In this document: positions 33,969 to 42,815 of the stretch, in pieces
How positions within the stretch are numbered: the first letter of the stretch is position 1
How the letters are laid out: every line of letters starts with the position of its first letter
Source of the DNA: CAVPDG01 sp963702535
GTDB taxonomy: Bacteria > Chloroflexota > Anaerolineae > Anaerolineales > UBA4823
Direction of reading: 5' to 3'
Length of the DNA stretch: 64,000 nt
Assembly: GCA_963702535.1 (NCBI GenBank)
Contig: CAVPDG010000004.1
Span: 744,001 to 808,000 of the forward strand
Notes under the pieces: model-generated
What the model was told of the DNA's origin: nothing
What the model saw: the letters and a program-made list of their open reading frames with translations, nothing else
The model's database searches: none
Program-made: the position numbers and the translations under genes

Positions 33969-35408
33969 ATGGAAGACACATTTGAGTTGAAAGGTCGTTG
34001 GTGGTTGCCGGAATCGCCGGAGAATGAAGTTCCCGGCGAGCTAATTTATTCACCTGAGGATGGTGTAAGGTTAGAGTTGCAGGGAGATCTACATGTCCCA
34101 GGTGATGGTGAATTTCATCCACCCATCTTCCGCAATGCGGGTATCATCCTGGGAATAACTTTAAAGGGGAAGGAAGTCAGTTTATTGGATTGTACACAGC
34201 ATAAGGGAAATGTAACTCTCGGTGAAACCAGGGTTATTCCTCAGACCGCGTTCCGTTGCAAGTATGCCTTTATTGGATACCATTTTGCATCCAGCGAGAG
34301 TGTCAGGTTTCAAGAGATTCGGGTGCGTTTTACTCAACTTGATGATTGGTTTGATCAGAACCCCTTCCATTTTGAGCAAAGCAATAATTTCTCAGATGTG
34401 AATTTGACATACAACGCCCCTGAATCCTGTCAAGTCACCGTAGGTGAATATACAATCTCATTCATTAGCGTTGGTCCTTCGCTGAATAGACCTTCAGCAG
34501 GTGAGTTCAGCATTTCCCAAAAAGCTTGGATCAAAATAACATCCATAAACTATGAGAGAAACTACCAGGAGTTTCTACCCGTTATACGACGTATTCAGGA
34601 TTTCTTAACCTTGGGTGTCGGTATTCCGGTTTTTCCAATTGAAATGGAAGGATATTGCGCGTCTAACTATAAGGTATTAGAAAACGGTAAGATATTTCCA
34701 TTTCCAATACAAATTTACTATGCACGACCCTGGCAAACTAAAAAAGCACGAAGGATATATCCAGCGGAGATGGTCTTTACATTGAAGTATCTACAAAACC
34801 GGTTGGATTATTATCTTCAGAATTGGTTCAAAAAAGCCGATGACCTGAAACCTGTTCTTGATATCTACTTCTCGCTCCTTTATCGTGATGATATTTACGC
34901 AGAGTTCCGATTTTTAGGCTTGGCACAAGCCATTGAAACTTACCATAGGAGAATGTACGGCGGAAAGTATCAGCCAGATGATGAGTACATCGCCGGCCTT
35001 TATAAACAATTCCTCCAGGCCATCCCCGACGAGATTGACGGATCTTTCAGAAAAAGTCTTGTTGAGGGAAAACTTCGTTATGCAAACGAGTATTCGTTGC
35101 GCAAGCGGCTCCAAGAACTAATACGCTCGCTTCAGAATATCTTGCTCTTTTCATTTATTGCTGATACAACCGAGCGTAATAAATTCATTGACCAAGTCTG
35201 TAACACCCGCAATTACCTGACCCATTATGACATCGAGCTACAATCTAAAGCCGCGACAACTGGTGAGGAAATATATCAGCTACAGATTGAGCTTCGGGCG
35301 ATTTTGGATGCTTTGTTTTTGAGAGATATTGGCTTTGCGGTAGATGGGATAAACGAGTTACTGAAGAAGAATCGCAATTATTATAAATTGTTCAATTCCA
35401 CCCAATAA
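33969..35408 (+). CDS. ApeA-like HEPN-domain antiphage protein
   Basis: 479 residues, intact. The N-terminal half (ELKGRWWLPESPENEVPGEL, then IILGITLKGKEVSLLDC) matches the ApeA N-terminal domain, and the C-terminal 170 residues form an Apea-like HEPN domain with CNTRNYLTHYD, the R-x4-H ribonuclease motif. Known ApeA proteins give abortive-infection defence by cleaving RNA. It starts 69 bases after the R-M gene on the same strand, so the two form a small defence cluster. The family call comes from motif recognition and is not database-checked. Confidence 0.72.
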   Translation: MEDTFELKGRWWLPESPENEVPGELIYSPEDGVRLELQGDLHVPGDGEFHPPIFRNAGIILGITLKGKEVSLLDCTQHKGNVTLGETRVIPQTAFRCKYAFIGYHFASSESVRFQEIRVRFTQLDDWFDQNPFHFEQSNNFSDVNLTYNAPESCQVTVGEYTISFISVGPSLNRPSAGEFSISQKAWIKITSINYERNYQEFLPVIRRIQDFLTLGVGIPVFPIEMEGYCASNYKVLENGKIFPFPIQIYYARPWQTKKARRIYPAEMVFTLKYLQNRLDYYLQNWFKKADDLKPVLDIYFSLLYRDDIYAEFRFLGLAQAIETYHRRMYGGKYQPDDEYIAGLYKQFLQAIPDEIDGSFRKSLVEGKLRYANEYSLRKRLQELIRSLQNILLFSFIADTTERNKFIDQVCNTRNYLTHYDIELQSKAATTGEEIYQLQIELRAILDALFLRDIGFAVDGINELLKKNRNYYKLFNSTQ

Positions 35409-35539
35409 CATACCTGCATTTTAATGTATTTGGTTTCGCACAACATTTCTTACATTAAGTAGATAGCCCCAAATACGGGGGTCGATCACCGAAGTGAATA
35501 GTTGCATTACACTCAAGCAACGGCTCACGGAGGTGACAA

Positions 35540-36442
35540 ATGTTTCCCAAACAACAGATCGATGGTTTCGAGAAGTACTGGCGACGGCGGAAGCCTGGCT
35601 CCAGTACTGCACTGCATTATGCCAGCGATATACGCATCTTTTTCAAATGGGCAGAGGGCCAATCCCCTGAAGCCATCACAGTGCACGATGTGGATGAGTT
35701 CATCGGATGGCAACAGGATCTCGGACGTGCACAGGCTACAATCCGACGGCGACTGATTGCCCTGCGCATGTTCTATGACTACCTGGCATATATTCGTGAA
35801 GAGGGGATCGCTAATCCGGTTATCACCCAGCGACATTATATCGACCAGGGTCACCGCCTGCCGAGAGATATTCGCCAGAGTGAAATCGAGAAGCTTTTCA
35901 CAGCGATCGGCGATCATCTGAGAGACCGCACGATCTTCACTTTGATGCTGCATACCGGGATGAGGGTAGGAGAAGTGGTCAATCTACGCCTTGCCGATGT
36001 TTACTTATCTGAGAACCGCCCACCGCATCTGCGCGTCATTGGCAAAGGCCAACGCGAGCGGGTCGCTTATCTGTCAGCTACGGCAACCCTGCTGCTAAAG
36101 GAATATCTATCAGAACGCCCTGCCAAAACTGAAGAAAAGGTGTTTCTAAACCGGCGAGGAAAGCCGATCACGATAACCGGTATTCAATTGCAGTTGGCTA
36201 AGTATTGCCACCAGGCGGATATTTGGGTTACTTGCCACCAGTTGAGACACACATTTGCCTGCCGCATGGTTGCAGCTGAGGTGCCAGTCACTTCGGTTCA
36301 GAAAATGCTTGGGCACACCAGTATACGAACCACCCAGTTGTATGTGAATGTGGCTGACAGGCAAGTAGAACAGGATTATCACGCCGGGATCCAAAAGGTC
36401 ATCGAAAATTGCGCAACCCTATCCGAGGTATCCCATGGATGA
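35540..36442 (+). CDS. Tyrosine recombinase (XerC/D-like), first of a pair
   Basis: 300 residues. The N-terminal SAM-like DNA-binding domain is followed by the catalytic domain with all active-site residues visible: Arg in HTGMRVGEV, Lys in IGKGQRER, His-x-x-Arg in CHQLRHTFA, His in LGHTSIRTT and Tyr in TQLYVNV. ATG 35540 follows GGAGGTGAC. The end overlaps the second recombinase by eight bases. Confidence 0.9.
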   Translation: MFPKQQIDGFEKYWRRRKPGSSTALHYASDIRIFFKWAEGQSPEAITVHDVDEFIGWQQDLGRAQATIRRRLIALRMFYDYLAYIREEGIANPVITQRHYIDQGHRLPRDIRQSEIEKLFTAIGDHLRDRTIFTLMLHTGMRVGEVVNLRLADVYLSENRPPHLRVIGKGQRERVAYLSATATLLLKEYLSERPAKTEEKVFLNRRGKPITITGIQLQLAKYCHQADIWVTCHQLRHTFACRMVAAEVPVTSVQKMLGHTSIRTTQLYVNVADRQVEQDYHAGIQKVIENCATLSEVSHG

Positions 36443-37642
36443 GGCCACCGTAACTCCCTTGTCGGGTACGCTGGTCGAATTCCCTGTGCATGCATCCACA
36501 GCTTGGTCGATGTCGGATGATCATCAAAGCCAACAGAAGCCGAGCGCAGATATTTTAGCCATGCCAGAGCGCTTGAACGAAGTACCTGAATGGTTGCGCA
36601 CGCCGCTGTACCGCTTCTTGCGCTTGAAACAGCGCAATTGGCCTGCGAAGACTGTCCGACGCTCGACCAGACAGCTTTTCAGTCGATTGAACCACATCAC
36701 AACCTTTTTCATCCAGCACTATGAGTGGAGCGAGTGGCAACAGCTCACCCCACATTGGCTCGAAGATTACATTGATGCCAGGTTACGTGAGGGGATAGCA
36801 CCCGGTACCATCAATTGGGATCTGATTTATTTCCGGGCTCTGTGCCAATTTCTCGTCGAGGAAGGTTACGATGTGCCAAAGGCGATCCTGAAGCTCAAAG
36901 TGTTGGATACGCCACACCGTTTACCCCGTCCCTTATCTACTAGAACAGGTTCGCCGATTGGAACGACGGGATTCAAAAGGCTATTACGGAAGCAAAAACT
37001 GATCTCGGATGCGATGTTAGCCGTCAGAGATCTGGCCTGTTTCTATTTGCTGTGGCACTGCGGGCTGCGGATCAGCGAAGTTTGCTCTTTGCGGTTGAAT
37101 GATATTGACATGGATGCACGCAAGCTGTTCATCCACAACAGCAAGGAACGCAAGGATCGGATTGCCTACATGAGTGACACGGTCGCGTTGGCTGTGCAAC
37201 AGCATCTTGCCATCCGTCCTGACCCGGACTGCTGTATATCTGTTCACCACCCAGCATGGAGCTCTACATCCGCGCAGCTTACAAAGACGCCTGGTATATT
37301 ATTCTCGCCAATGTGGTGTACCCGTGACAGCCCAACGCCTCAGGCACACCTTCGCCAGCCAGATGCTGGCAGCTGGTATGCCAGTGATCTTCTCTCCAAC
37401 GTTACCTGGGTCATGAACATCTTGATACCACCATGATTTACGCTGAAGTATCAGATCCATTGCTGCGCCAAGATTATTACCAGGGCATTGCAGCCCTGGA
37501 TCCCACCTCCGCAAACTTGCTGGTATCCCACCAAGAAACCTTTCGCCAATTGATCCAGGAACTCAAATCGCCCGGCCTCGATCAAATTCGACATGATGAA
37601 ATCCTGAAACAAATGCAGTCTCTTTTGGAAAGCAGCGTATGA
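36435..37642 (+). CDS. Tyrosine recombinase, second of a pair (two frameshifts)
   Basis: About 402 residues after joining frames near 37225 and 37393. An N-terminal extension of about 60 residues precedes the core-binding domain (QLFSRLNHITTFF). Catalytic residues: Arg in HCGLRISEV, Lys in SKERKDR, Arg in QRLRHTFAS, His in YLGHEHLDTT and Tyr in MIYAEVSD. The box II position usually His is Gln here (Q-R-L-R). It starts eight bases inside the first recombinase gene, so the two are translated together, as in Tn554 or RIT-type elements. Confidence 0.85.
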
Positions 37643-37685
37643 TCCTGATGAAGGTTATGAGTGAGTTTTTCGCTTTTTGCGACCA

Positions 37686-37736
37686 TTGACAGGGAGAAAC
37701 AACAAGGACAGAGGGTGGTGCCCTCTGCCCTGTCAA
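37686..37736. repeat. Nested perfect palindrome downstream of the recombinases
   Basis: An outer arm TTGACAGGG (37686-37694) pairs with CCCTGTCAA (37728-37736), and an inner arm CAGAGGG (37709-37715) pairs with CCCTCTG (37721-37727) around TGGTG. Its position 44 bases after the recombinase pair makes it either a terminator-like structure or a recombination site. The rest of 37643-37964 shows no gene. Confidence 0.55.
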
Positions 37737-37964
37737 CGGTCAATCGTGTCGGCGCTCGGGTTGCTCTCCAGCAGAGCCCTATCCTCCGCACGAGTATTGC
37801 TATTCTATCACCGGCGGATATCAAAAATGGTCCATCGATTGCCCTTAGGTGTACTAAAATGTTGTGGATTATTTGATTAGTTGTGTGCTTCTCTTGGAAA
37901 AAATTAAAAAAAAAGAGTTTCAGGATTTTACGGATTTTCCGTGCACCTGCTGACCATCAATCAA

Positions 37965-38012
37965 TTGACAATCCCCTAAATTTTTGCTACACTAATTATA
38001 TCGTTAAGCGAC
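37965..38012 (+). promoter_or_regulatory. PadR promoter and likely autoregulatory operator
   Basis: TTGACA (37965-37970), 17-base spacer, TACACT (37988-37993). Transcription would start about 38001, exactly where TCGTTAAGCGAC (38001-38012) begins. That box lies in a dyad ATATCG...CGACATAT, which suits repression by the PadR protein encoded next. The 12-base box recurs at 39617. Confidence 0.6.
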
Positions 38013-38052
38013 ATATCGATAACCGTCATAGTTAAGTGGAGAAGGTAAGGAA

Positions 38053-38451
38053 ATGTTCAATCAGAATTTCCCGATCGATGAGGAAGTACCTAATGGGTTG
38101 ACGCCGTTGCGCGAGCCAACATTATTCATCTTGTTGGCGCTGTCCAACGAGCGCAAGCACGGCTACGCTATTCTCAAGGATGTGGAGGTGCTCAGTGAGG
38201 GCCGGGTAGTCCTGAGCACTGGCACACTCTATGGTGCACTGGCCCGCCTGCTAGAGCAGGGGGTGATCCGGAAATCTACCGACGATATTGGGAGCTCTGG
38301 TTCTAAAAACAGATCAGGCAGTGTTGATATCCGGAAACGTAAGTATTATGAGTTGACGCAATTTGGATACCGGGTTTTGGAGGTGGAAATTAAGCGTATG
38401 GGTGCGATATTGGCTACGGCTAGCAGGGAACTGGGCGGGGAGGGGATCTAG
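38053..38451 (+). CDS. PadR-family transcriptional regulator
   Basis: 132 residues with a winged helix: REPTLFILLALSNERKHGYAI, then STGTLYGALARLLEQGVIR and RKRKYYELTQFGYRVLE. PadR proteins repress neighbouring transport or membrane genes and often their own promoter. It ends two bases before a membrane-protein gene, forming the common PadR/permease-type pair. Confidence 0.92.
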   Translation: MFNQNFPIDEEVPNGLTPLREPTLFILLALSNERKHGYAILKDVEVLSEGRVVLSTGTLYGALARLLEQGVIRKSTDDIGSSGSKNRSGSVDIRKRKYYELTQFGYRVLEVEIKRMGAILATASRELGGEGI

Positions 38452-38453
38452 CC

Positions 38454-39510
38454 ATGCTGGGTCGTTTGCTAACTCGCCTGTACTCCCACCTGCTCAAGCT
38501 GTACCCTGATCGTTTCCTGAATGAGTTTGGAGGGGAGATGGGAGATGTGTTCGCCCAGGCGCTGTCCGGTTTGGACGATTCTGATACCCTGCCTACCACA
38601 AGGAGGCTGAAGATGGTCCGTTTATTTTTTCGCGAAGTATGGTATTTTCCGCTTGCCTACCTGGACGCCCGGAGCTACCATACATCATTGGGCTCTGAAG
38701 ATGCCTCCCTGGGGATAATCGGGGAGCAGGATACGACGGAGGCTTGGGTGGGGAGGCGAGCCCTCCTGGGGTGAAGCGCTTATTGGAGCTTTGCCATTTT
38801 TACTCTACGGCCTGGCCTATTTGTTGGAGGGTGTCGCCGAGTTGGGTGGGTATGGCTACCCGGCTTTCACTCTGCTGGAGCGAAGCCTTAACCGTCCCAC
38901 GATCACCCTCACTGTGGAGATGGGAGTTTATTTCGTCTGCGCGCTGGGACTGCTGTTCGGCGTGTGGAAAGGCTTCCCCCGCTGGTCCTACGCCTACCTG
39001 GGTATGTCGCTCTACTTTGGCTGGTCTTACAACAATCAAAACTACTACGGCGTGTTTTACAAGTGGTGGGTCTGGCTCCCCTCGTTCGGTGCCATCCTCC
39101 TGGGTCTGCTGCTCGCACGCTCCCTGAAGCCGCTGGCCCGGCTGCTCCGGGGCGCCTGGAACGACTGGACGCGCCTGACTTTCGCCCTCTACGCCTTCGC
39201 CCTACCGATGCTGACGGTCATCTTCTTCGATGATGATTGGGGAGTTTCGCAGCTCTATGGCTTAGTCTTCGATACCGTGCTGTTGGCCGCTGGGGCGGTC
39301 GTCTTTTTGCGCTCGCGCACCACCTGGGGCCGGGTGCTCTCCCTGCTGGTCGCTTTCCTGATCCTGGTGCTCAAGGGGTTCCGGGAGGGCTGGTTGGACG
39401 GGCATTTTGGGCCGATGGTTGCATTCACCCTGCTCTATTTGGGTTTGTTGCTGCTGCCGGGGGTGATCGGGCTGCTGAGGGGGGGCGTGAATGCTTTGTC
39501 ATCGCGGTGA
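38454..39510 (+). CDS. Multi-pass membrane protein paired with PadR (frameshift)
   Basis: About 352 residues after joining frames near 38771, where GGGG-TGA should read GGG-TGAA. The N-terminal 100 residues are cytosolic and include LYSHLLKLYPDRFLNEFGGEM, a signature common in proteins beside PadR genes. The rest has about seven hydrophobic segments. No known transporter family is recognised. It is presumably the regulatory target of the PadR protein. Confidence 0.75.
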
Positions 39511-39616
39511 ACATTCAGTCGTCAGCGGCCAGCTAATTCAACGAGCGCGGATTTCAGTATTAAGCCTTAATTTATCATTCTTCACCTGTCAACGATATAA
39601 ATGCTAATTCTAATTG

Positions 39617-39628
39617 TCGTTAAGCGAC
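39617..39628. repeat. Second copy of TCGTTAAGCGAC
   Basis: Identical 12 bases to 38001-38012 and preceded by a similar CTAATT. The two copies flank the PadR module 1.6 kb apart. It could be a second operator or an old recombination site. The remainder of 39511-39891 holds no gene that I can support. Confidence 0.5.
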
Positions 39629-39891
39629 GCCGAGTAGCTTCGACGGCCTAGCCTCGATGGAGGTATTGTTTACAAGTCTGGATAAATTGTTCGGTTATTC
39701 TATGCCACAGTAATCTTTGGCTTTCTACATCATTTTAGTCCATCCATCGCCCTTGGAAACAAAATCTCTATTGTGTTCACTACCTTGTGGAAAAGGCCGA
39801 TGTTTCGGTCCTTGTGTTTCGCTTTCAAACTTGCTATGCTGTTCCTGGTGAACACAATTATCATCGACATCGTTTATGTTCACATCATTTT

Positions 39892-40566
39892 ATGAACTTT
39901 GTTGAACCCATTCGGGACCGAAAAAAGATCGCACAAATCAAAAACCTGCTACGTGGTGAAGGGCGCTTTCGCGATCTGTTGTTGTTTACGGTGGGGGTCA
40001 ACACTGCTTTGCGTATTTCAGATCTGTTGCAATTGCGAATTGGTCAATTTCTGGATGAGCGGGGACGCTACAAACGCCACTTCTGGATTCACGAACAAAA
40101 ACGGAACAAACGCCACGAAGTGACCATCAACCAAAGCATCCAAGAAGCCCTGGGAGAATATTTGGAGGCTTATTCTGGTGTTGCTGAAAACTCTGAGCAC
40201 TTTGTGTTTTTCAACACCAAGACGAATGGCTACTCCGAGCCTATCAAACGAGGACAGGCATGGAAATTTATCGTCTCAATTTGCCATGAAGTGGGACTGC
40301 CAGGCAATTTCGGTACCCACAGTCTGAGAAAAACCTGGGGATACCACGCCCGTATGCAAGGGGTCGACTTGGCCTTGATCATGCACAAGCTCAATCACGA
40401 GAGCATCGCTTATACCAAACGCTACTTAGGGATCACAGACGATGAACTGCAGGCGGTTGCACGGCGATTGAAATCTTTGACTCTCATAAGCACACAATTC
40501 TGTTATCATTGCCACAGCACTCACTTCGGCTTGATCTTTCTCCAGGGTGGATATTACTTAATGTAA
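39892..40566 (+). CDS. Small tyrosine recombinase/integrase
   Basis: About 224 residues from ATG 39892 (MNFVEPIRDRKKIAQIKNLL), which lacks the N-terminal core-binding domain. The catalytic domain has Arg in TALRISDLL, His-x-x-Arg in THSLRKTWG, His in LNHESIAYT and Tyr in KRYLGITDDE. The last 25 residues after RRLKSL are unlike family members and may be read-through past a lost stop. It belongs to the small integrases common in Chloroflexota and Firmicutes accessory DNA. Confidence 0.8.
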   Translation: MNFVEPIRDRKKIAQIKNLLRGEGRFRDLLLFTVGVNTALRISDLLQLRIGQFLDERGRYKRHFWIHEQKRNKRHEVTINQSIQEALGEYLEAYSGVAENSEHFVFFNTKTNGYSEPIKRGQAWKFIVSICHEVGLPGNFGTHSLRKTWGYHARMQGVDLALIMHKLNHESIAYTKRYLGITDDELQAVARRLKSLTLISTQFCYHCHSTHFGLIFLQGGYYLM

Positions 40567-40692
40567 CGCTTCTTACGCGACATGAGATCCAGGCGGAGAC
40601 ATTACATCTCACCTTTATAACCCAAACCCCTCGATGGATAAAATCGACCGGTTATCCGATAGTATCCGCAATCAGGATAAAATCACCTTCGG

Positions 40693-41241
40693 CTATTCTT
40701 CGCCTCTTTGCTGCTCTTCGTGCCACTCCATCAGCTCTTTGAGCGTCTTCGGCTCGAAGTGCAAATCCCGCTCGATGGGCAATCCCAGCGGCCCATGGGC
40801 TTCCTGCAGCTCCTTGAGCGAGAAATAGCCCAGCTCCACCTCGAACCCAGACACCAACCCAAAGAAGATATCCTCCCCGTCGAACTCGCTGGCGTACCAG
40901 GTCCAGTTGCTATCGGGGGTGAAGAACTTGACCTGCGCCTGGGCTTCCAGGCCTTTCTCCTCGCCGCTGTATAAGGGAGGCAGCTTCTCTTTGATCTCGT
41001 CATCGAGCAGCTCGGTCTTGCGCGGGATCTCCACCCGGACATCGGCAATCAGCCAGATGCCCAGCATGTCCAGGTCTTCTAACTCAGCCAAAGCCCCATC
41101 TTCATCCATCAGGTCGGCCAGCATCTCGAATATCCGCCCGCGGTCGGTCTGAGCGGGCACGCCAATATCGGAGGCAATGCTCGCCCGCCTTTCCTCTATC
41201 TGCGATTGGACTTCTTCCCGGCTGAGCTGCTTGCTATACAA
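40693..41241 (-). CDS. DUF2958-domain protein
   Basis: 182 residues. The C-terminal 110 residues match DUF2958: LPPLYSGEEKGLEAQAQVKFF, then WTWYASEFDGEDIFFGL and EVELGYFSLKELQ. The function is unknown, but the family is frequent on plasmids, phages and integrative elements. The N-terminal 70 residues are acidic and helical. It is the last gene of a four-gene minus-strand run and overlaps the one before by eight bases. Confidence 0.78.
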   Translation of the reverse strand: MYSKQLSREEVQSQIEERRASIASDIGVPAQTDRGRIFEMLADLMDEDGALAELEDLDMLGIWLIADVRVEIPRKTELLDDEIKEKLPPLYSGEEKGLEAQAQVKFFTPDSNWTWYASEFDGEDIFFGLVSGFEVELGYFSLKELQEAHGPLGLPIERDLHFEPKTLKELMEWHEEQQRGEE

Positions 41242-41554
41242 CTCCGGGCGTCAGGTTGGCCTGGTACCAGAACCACTCGTCGGTGATCCAGCGCTCGCGG
41301 TGCTCGTGGAATCCCAGGCCGTAGAAGGTCATGCAGATGCGCTCTTTCACCCCGGGGCGGCTGGCGGTGACGAACAGGAACTCCCCGTAGTCGTTGTGGG
41401 AGGCTTCGATGCGGTGCACCATGGTTAGCTCGTCTTCGAGGAGCGAGCGGAAGCGCTCGTCGCTCACCCGCCAGAAGAGCTGCTCCTTCTCGGTGAGGCC
41501 GAAGATTTCATACGGTCTTTTTGGGGCAGGAGTGGATGGCGTTTCATGGGTCAT
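41234..41554 (-). CDS. Hypothetical accessory protein (107 residues)
   Basis: No family recognised. Start ATG 41554 is chosen because CAGGAGGG lies directly upstream. The protein is rich in charged and aromatic residues (YEIFGLTEKEQLFWRVSDER) and probably soluble. Its 3' end overlaps the DUF2958 gene. Confidence 0.62.
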   Translation of the reverse strand: MTHETPSTPAPKRPYEIFGLTEKEQLFWRVSDERFRSLLEDELTMVHRIEASHNDYGEFLFVTASRPGVKERICMTFYGLGFHEHRERWITDEWFWYQANLTPGVV

Positions 41555-41579
41555 ATCCCTCCTGATATTTGATAAATGA

Positions 41580-42065
41580 TCAATCGCCAAGTCCGGTCAA
41601 GGCAGTATAGACTCGCTCCAAGAGCTGCTCGGCGGATATCTCGTGCGTCTCCTGCCAGGCGTGCAGCTCTTCCGGGGTGGCCAGGCGGCGGTGGATGAAC
41701 CACTGCCATTGCTTGCCGGGCTCCGAGAGGCTGACGCCGGGATAGCGCCCGACTTCGAAGAGGCCTTTATCGGTGAGAGCTAACGAGTGGGTGACGCAGT
41801 CCATGAAGCCGCTATACCCTACCGGTCGATGGTCAAAAGCCAGAATTTGGTGGATTGTAGCGTCGTGCTCGATGAATTTTGCCGGTTGGATGACCGCCTG
41901 AGCGAGGGCGTCTTCGGCCTGGTCGATACTCCTGAAAGGCAAGGACAGACCCAAAACCTCCAGCCGGTCCTGATCGATATCGAAATCAACATCCTTCAAG
42001 CCAACCTGGTAGGCGTACTTGTTCTCGCGGCTGCGCTGGACGAACTCCTCGATCTCCTGGATCAT
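41580..42065 (-). CDS. Hypothetical accessory protein (161 residues)
   Basis: No family recognised. Soluble, acidic, with SLALTDKGLFEVGRYPGVSL and QWQWFIHRRLATPEELHAWQ. Same strand and spacing as its neighbours, so part of the DUF2958 cluster, which resembles small-protein runs of plasmids or ICEs. Confidence 0.62.
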   Translation of the reverse strand: MIQEIEEFVQRSRENKYAYQVGLKDVDFDIDQDRLEVLGLSLPFRSIDQAEDALAQAVIQPAKFIEHDATIHQILAFDHRPVGYSGFMDCVTHSLALTDKGLFEVGRYPGVSLSEPGKQWQWFIHRRLATPEELHAWQETHEISAEQLLERVYTALTGLGD

Positions 42066-42188
42066 TTCCTCGGAAGATGACGGCTCGCCATTCGATATCC
42101 GGCATAGCTCGATTTTAGCGCCTCAAATCCGCCAGTCAACCGGCAGATGGCGGGGGGAAGAGCGGCGACCCATCCGCTTGCAGACAGG

Positions 42189-42593
42189 TCAGCCAGGCTC
42201 CTGGATCGGAGCGCCCAGCCACATGTATTCATCCATGGCGGCGGCTTCCAGGTCGTCCCAGGTCACGCCTTTATCGTGCAACGCCTGGTAGAGATCCATG
42301 CCTGCTTCTGAGCTGCCGCCTGGGTGGTGAACGCAAACGATCAGGCGATCGGGGGAACCCATCAAATCCATGGCCTGGGAAAGCCACCAGTAGCGCAAGG
42401 GATAGCCCAGCTCCTGGGCTTGAGCGATGACCTGGGTGACATCCGCCTCCCGGGAAGCCGCCTGGTCGAAGATGTAGGCGGCGTAGAAATCGCCGGGATG
42501 CAGAATCTCAACCCACAGGCCTCTTTCACTTCTCCACAGCGGTCGCAAGGACGGATCATCCGGCTCATACTCCCCTCTTTCAATCGAACTCAT
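42189..42593 (-). CDS. Hypothetical accessory protein (134 residues)
   Basis: First gene of the four-gene minus-strand run. No family recognised. Trp- and Asp-rich, for example RPLWRSERGLWVEILHPGDF and LRYWWLSQAMDLMG. ATG 42593 is preceded by AGCATGAG without a strong ribosome site. A short ATG-proximal alternative is not evident. Confidence 0.58.
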   Translation of the reverse strand: MSSIERGEYEPDDPSLRPLWRSERGLWVEILHPGDFYAAYIFDQAASREADVTQVIAQAQELGYPLRYWWLSQAMDLMGSPDRLIVCVHHPGGSSEAGMDLYQALHDKGVTWDDLEAAAMDEYMWLGAPIQEPG

Positions 42594-42630
42594 GCTGCCA
42601 GTATACAGACACCGTCAAGAGGATTAAATG

Positions 42631-42660
42631 ATCAGAGAGCCCCTGGCGGAGCTCTCTGAT
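42631..42660. terminator. 10-bp perfect hairpin between accessory and metabolic blocks
   Basis: ATCAGAGAGC at 42631-42640 pairs with 42651-42660 around CCCTGGCGGA. It lies downstream of the isomerase-like gene on the minus strand and upstream of the accessory run. There is no T run, so a terminator is only probable. Confidence 0.4.
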
Positions 42661-42708
42661 GATTGGAGGTTCTGCAATCGGGGGTAGGTGGGGGGAAAAA
42701 CAACCCTT

Positions 42709-42736
42709 GGTGAATACCCAGTACCAATTCCGATTG
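42709..42736 (+). repeat. Dispersed intergenic repeat, copy 1
   Basis: The sequence GGTGAATACCCAGTACCAAT, continuing TCCGATTG, matches 25 of 28 aligned positions with 53398-53426. The two copies are in the same orientation and flank the whole metabolic block. Confidence 0.5.
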
Positions 42737-42815
42737 AGTAAACTGAGAAGGTCGCTTCGCCCGATTATTTCCGCTTTATTTTGGGATTCTCATGCTCTAA
42801 TTAGCATTTGTATAG

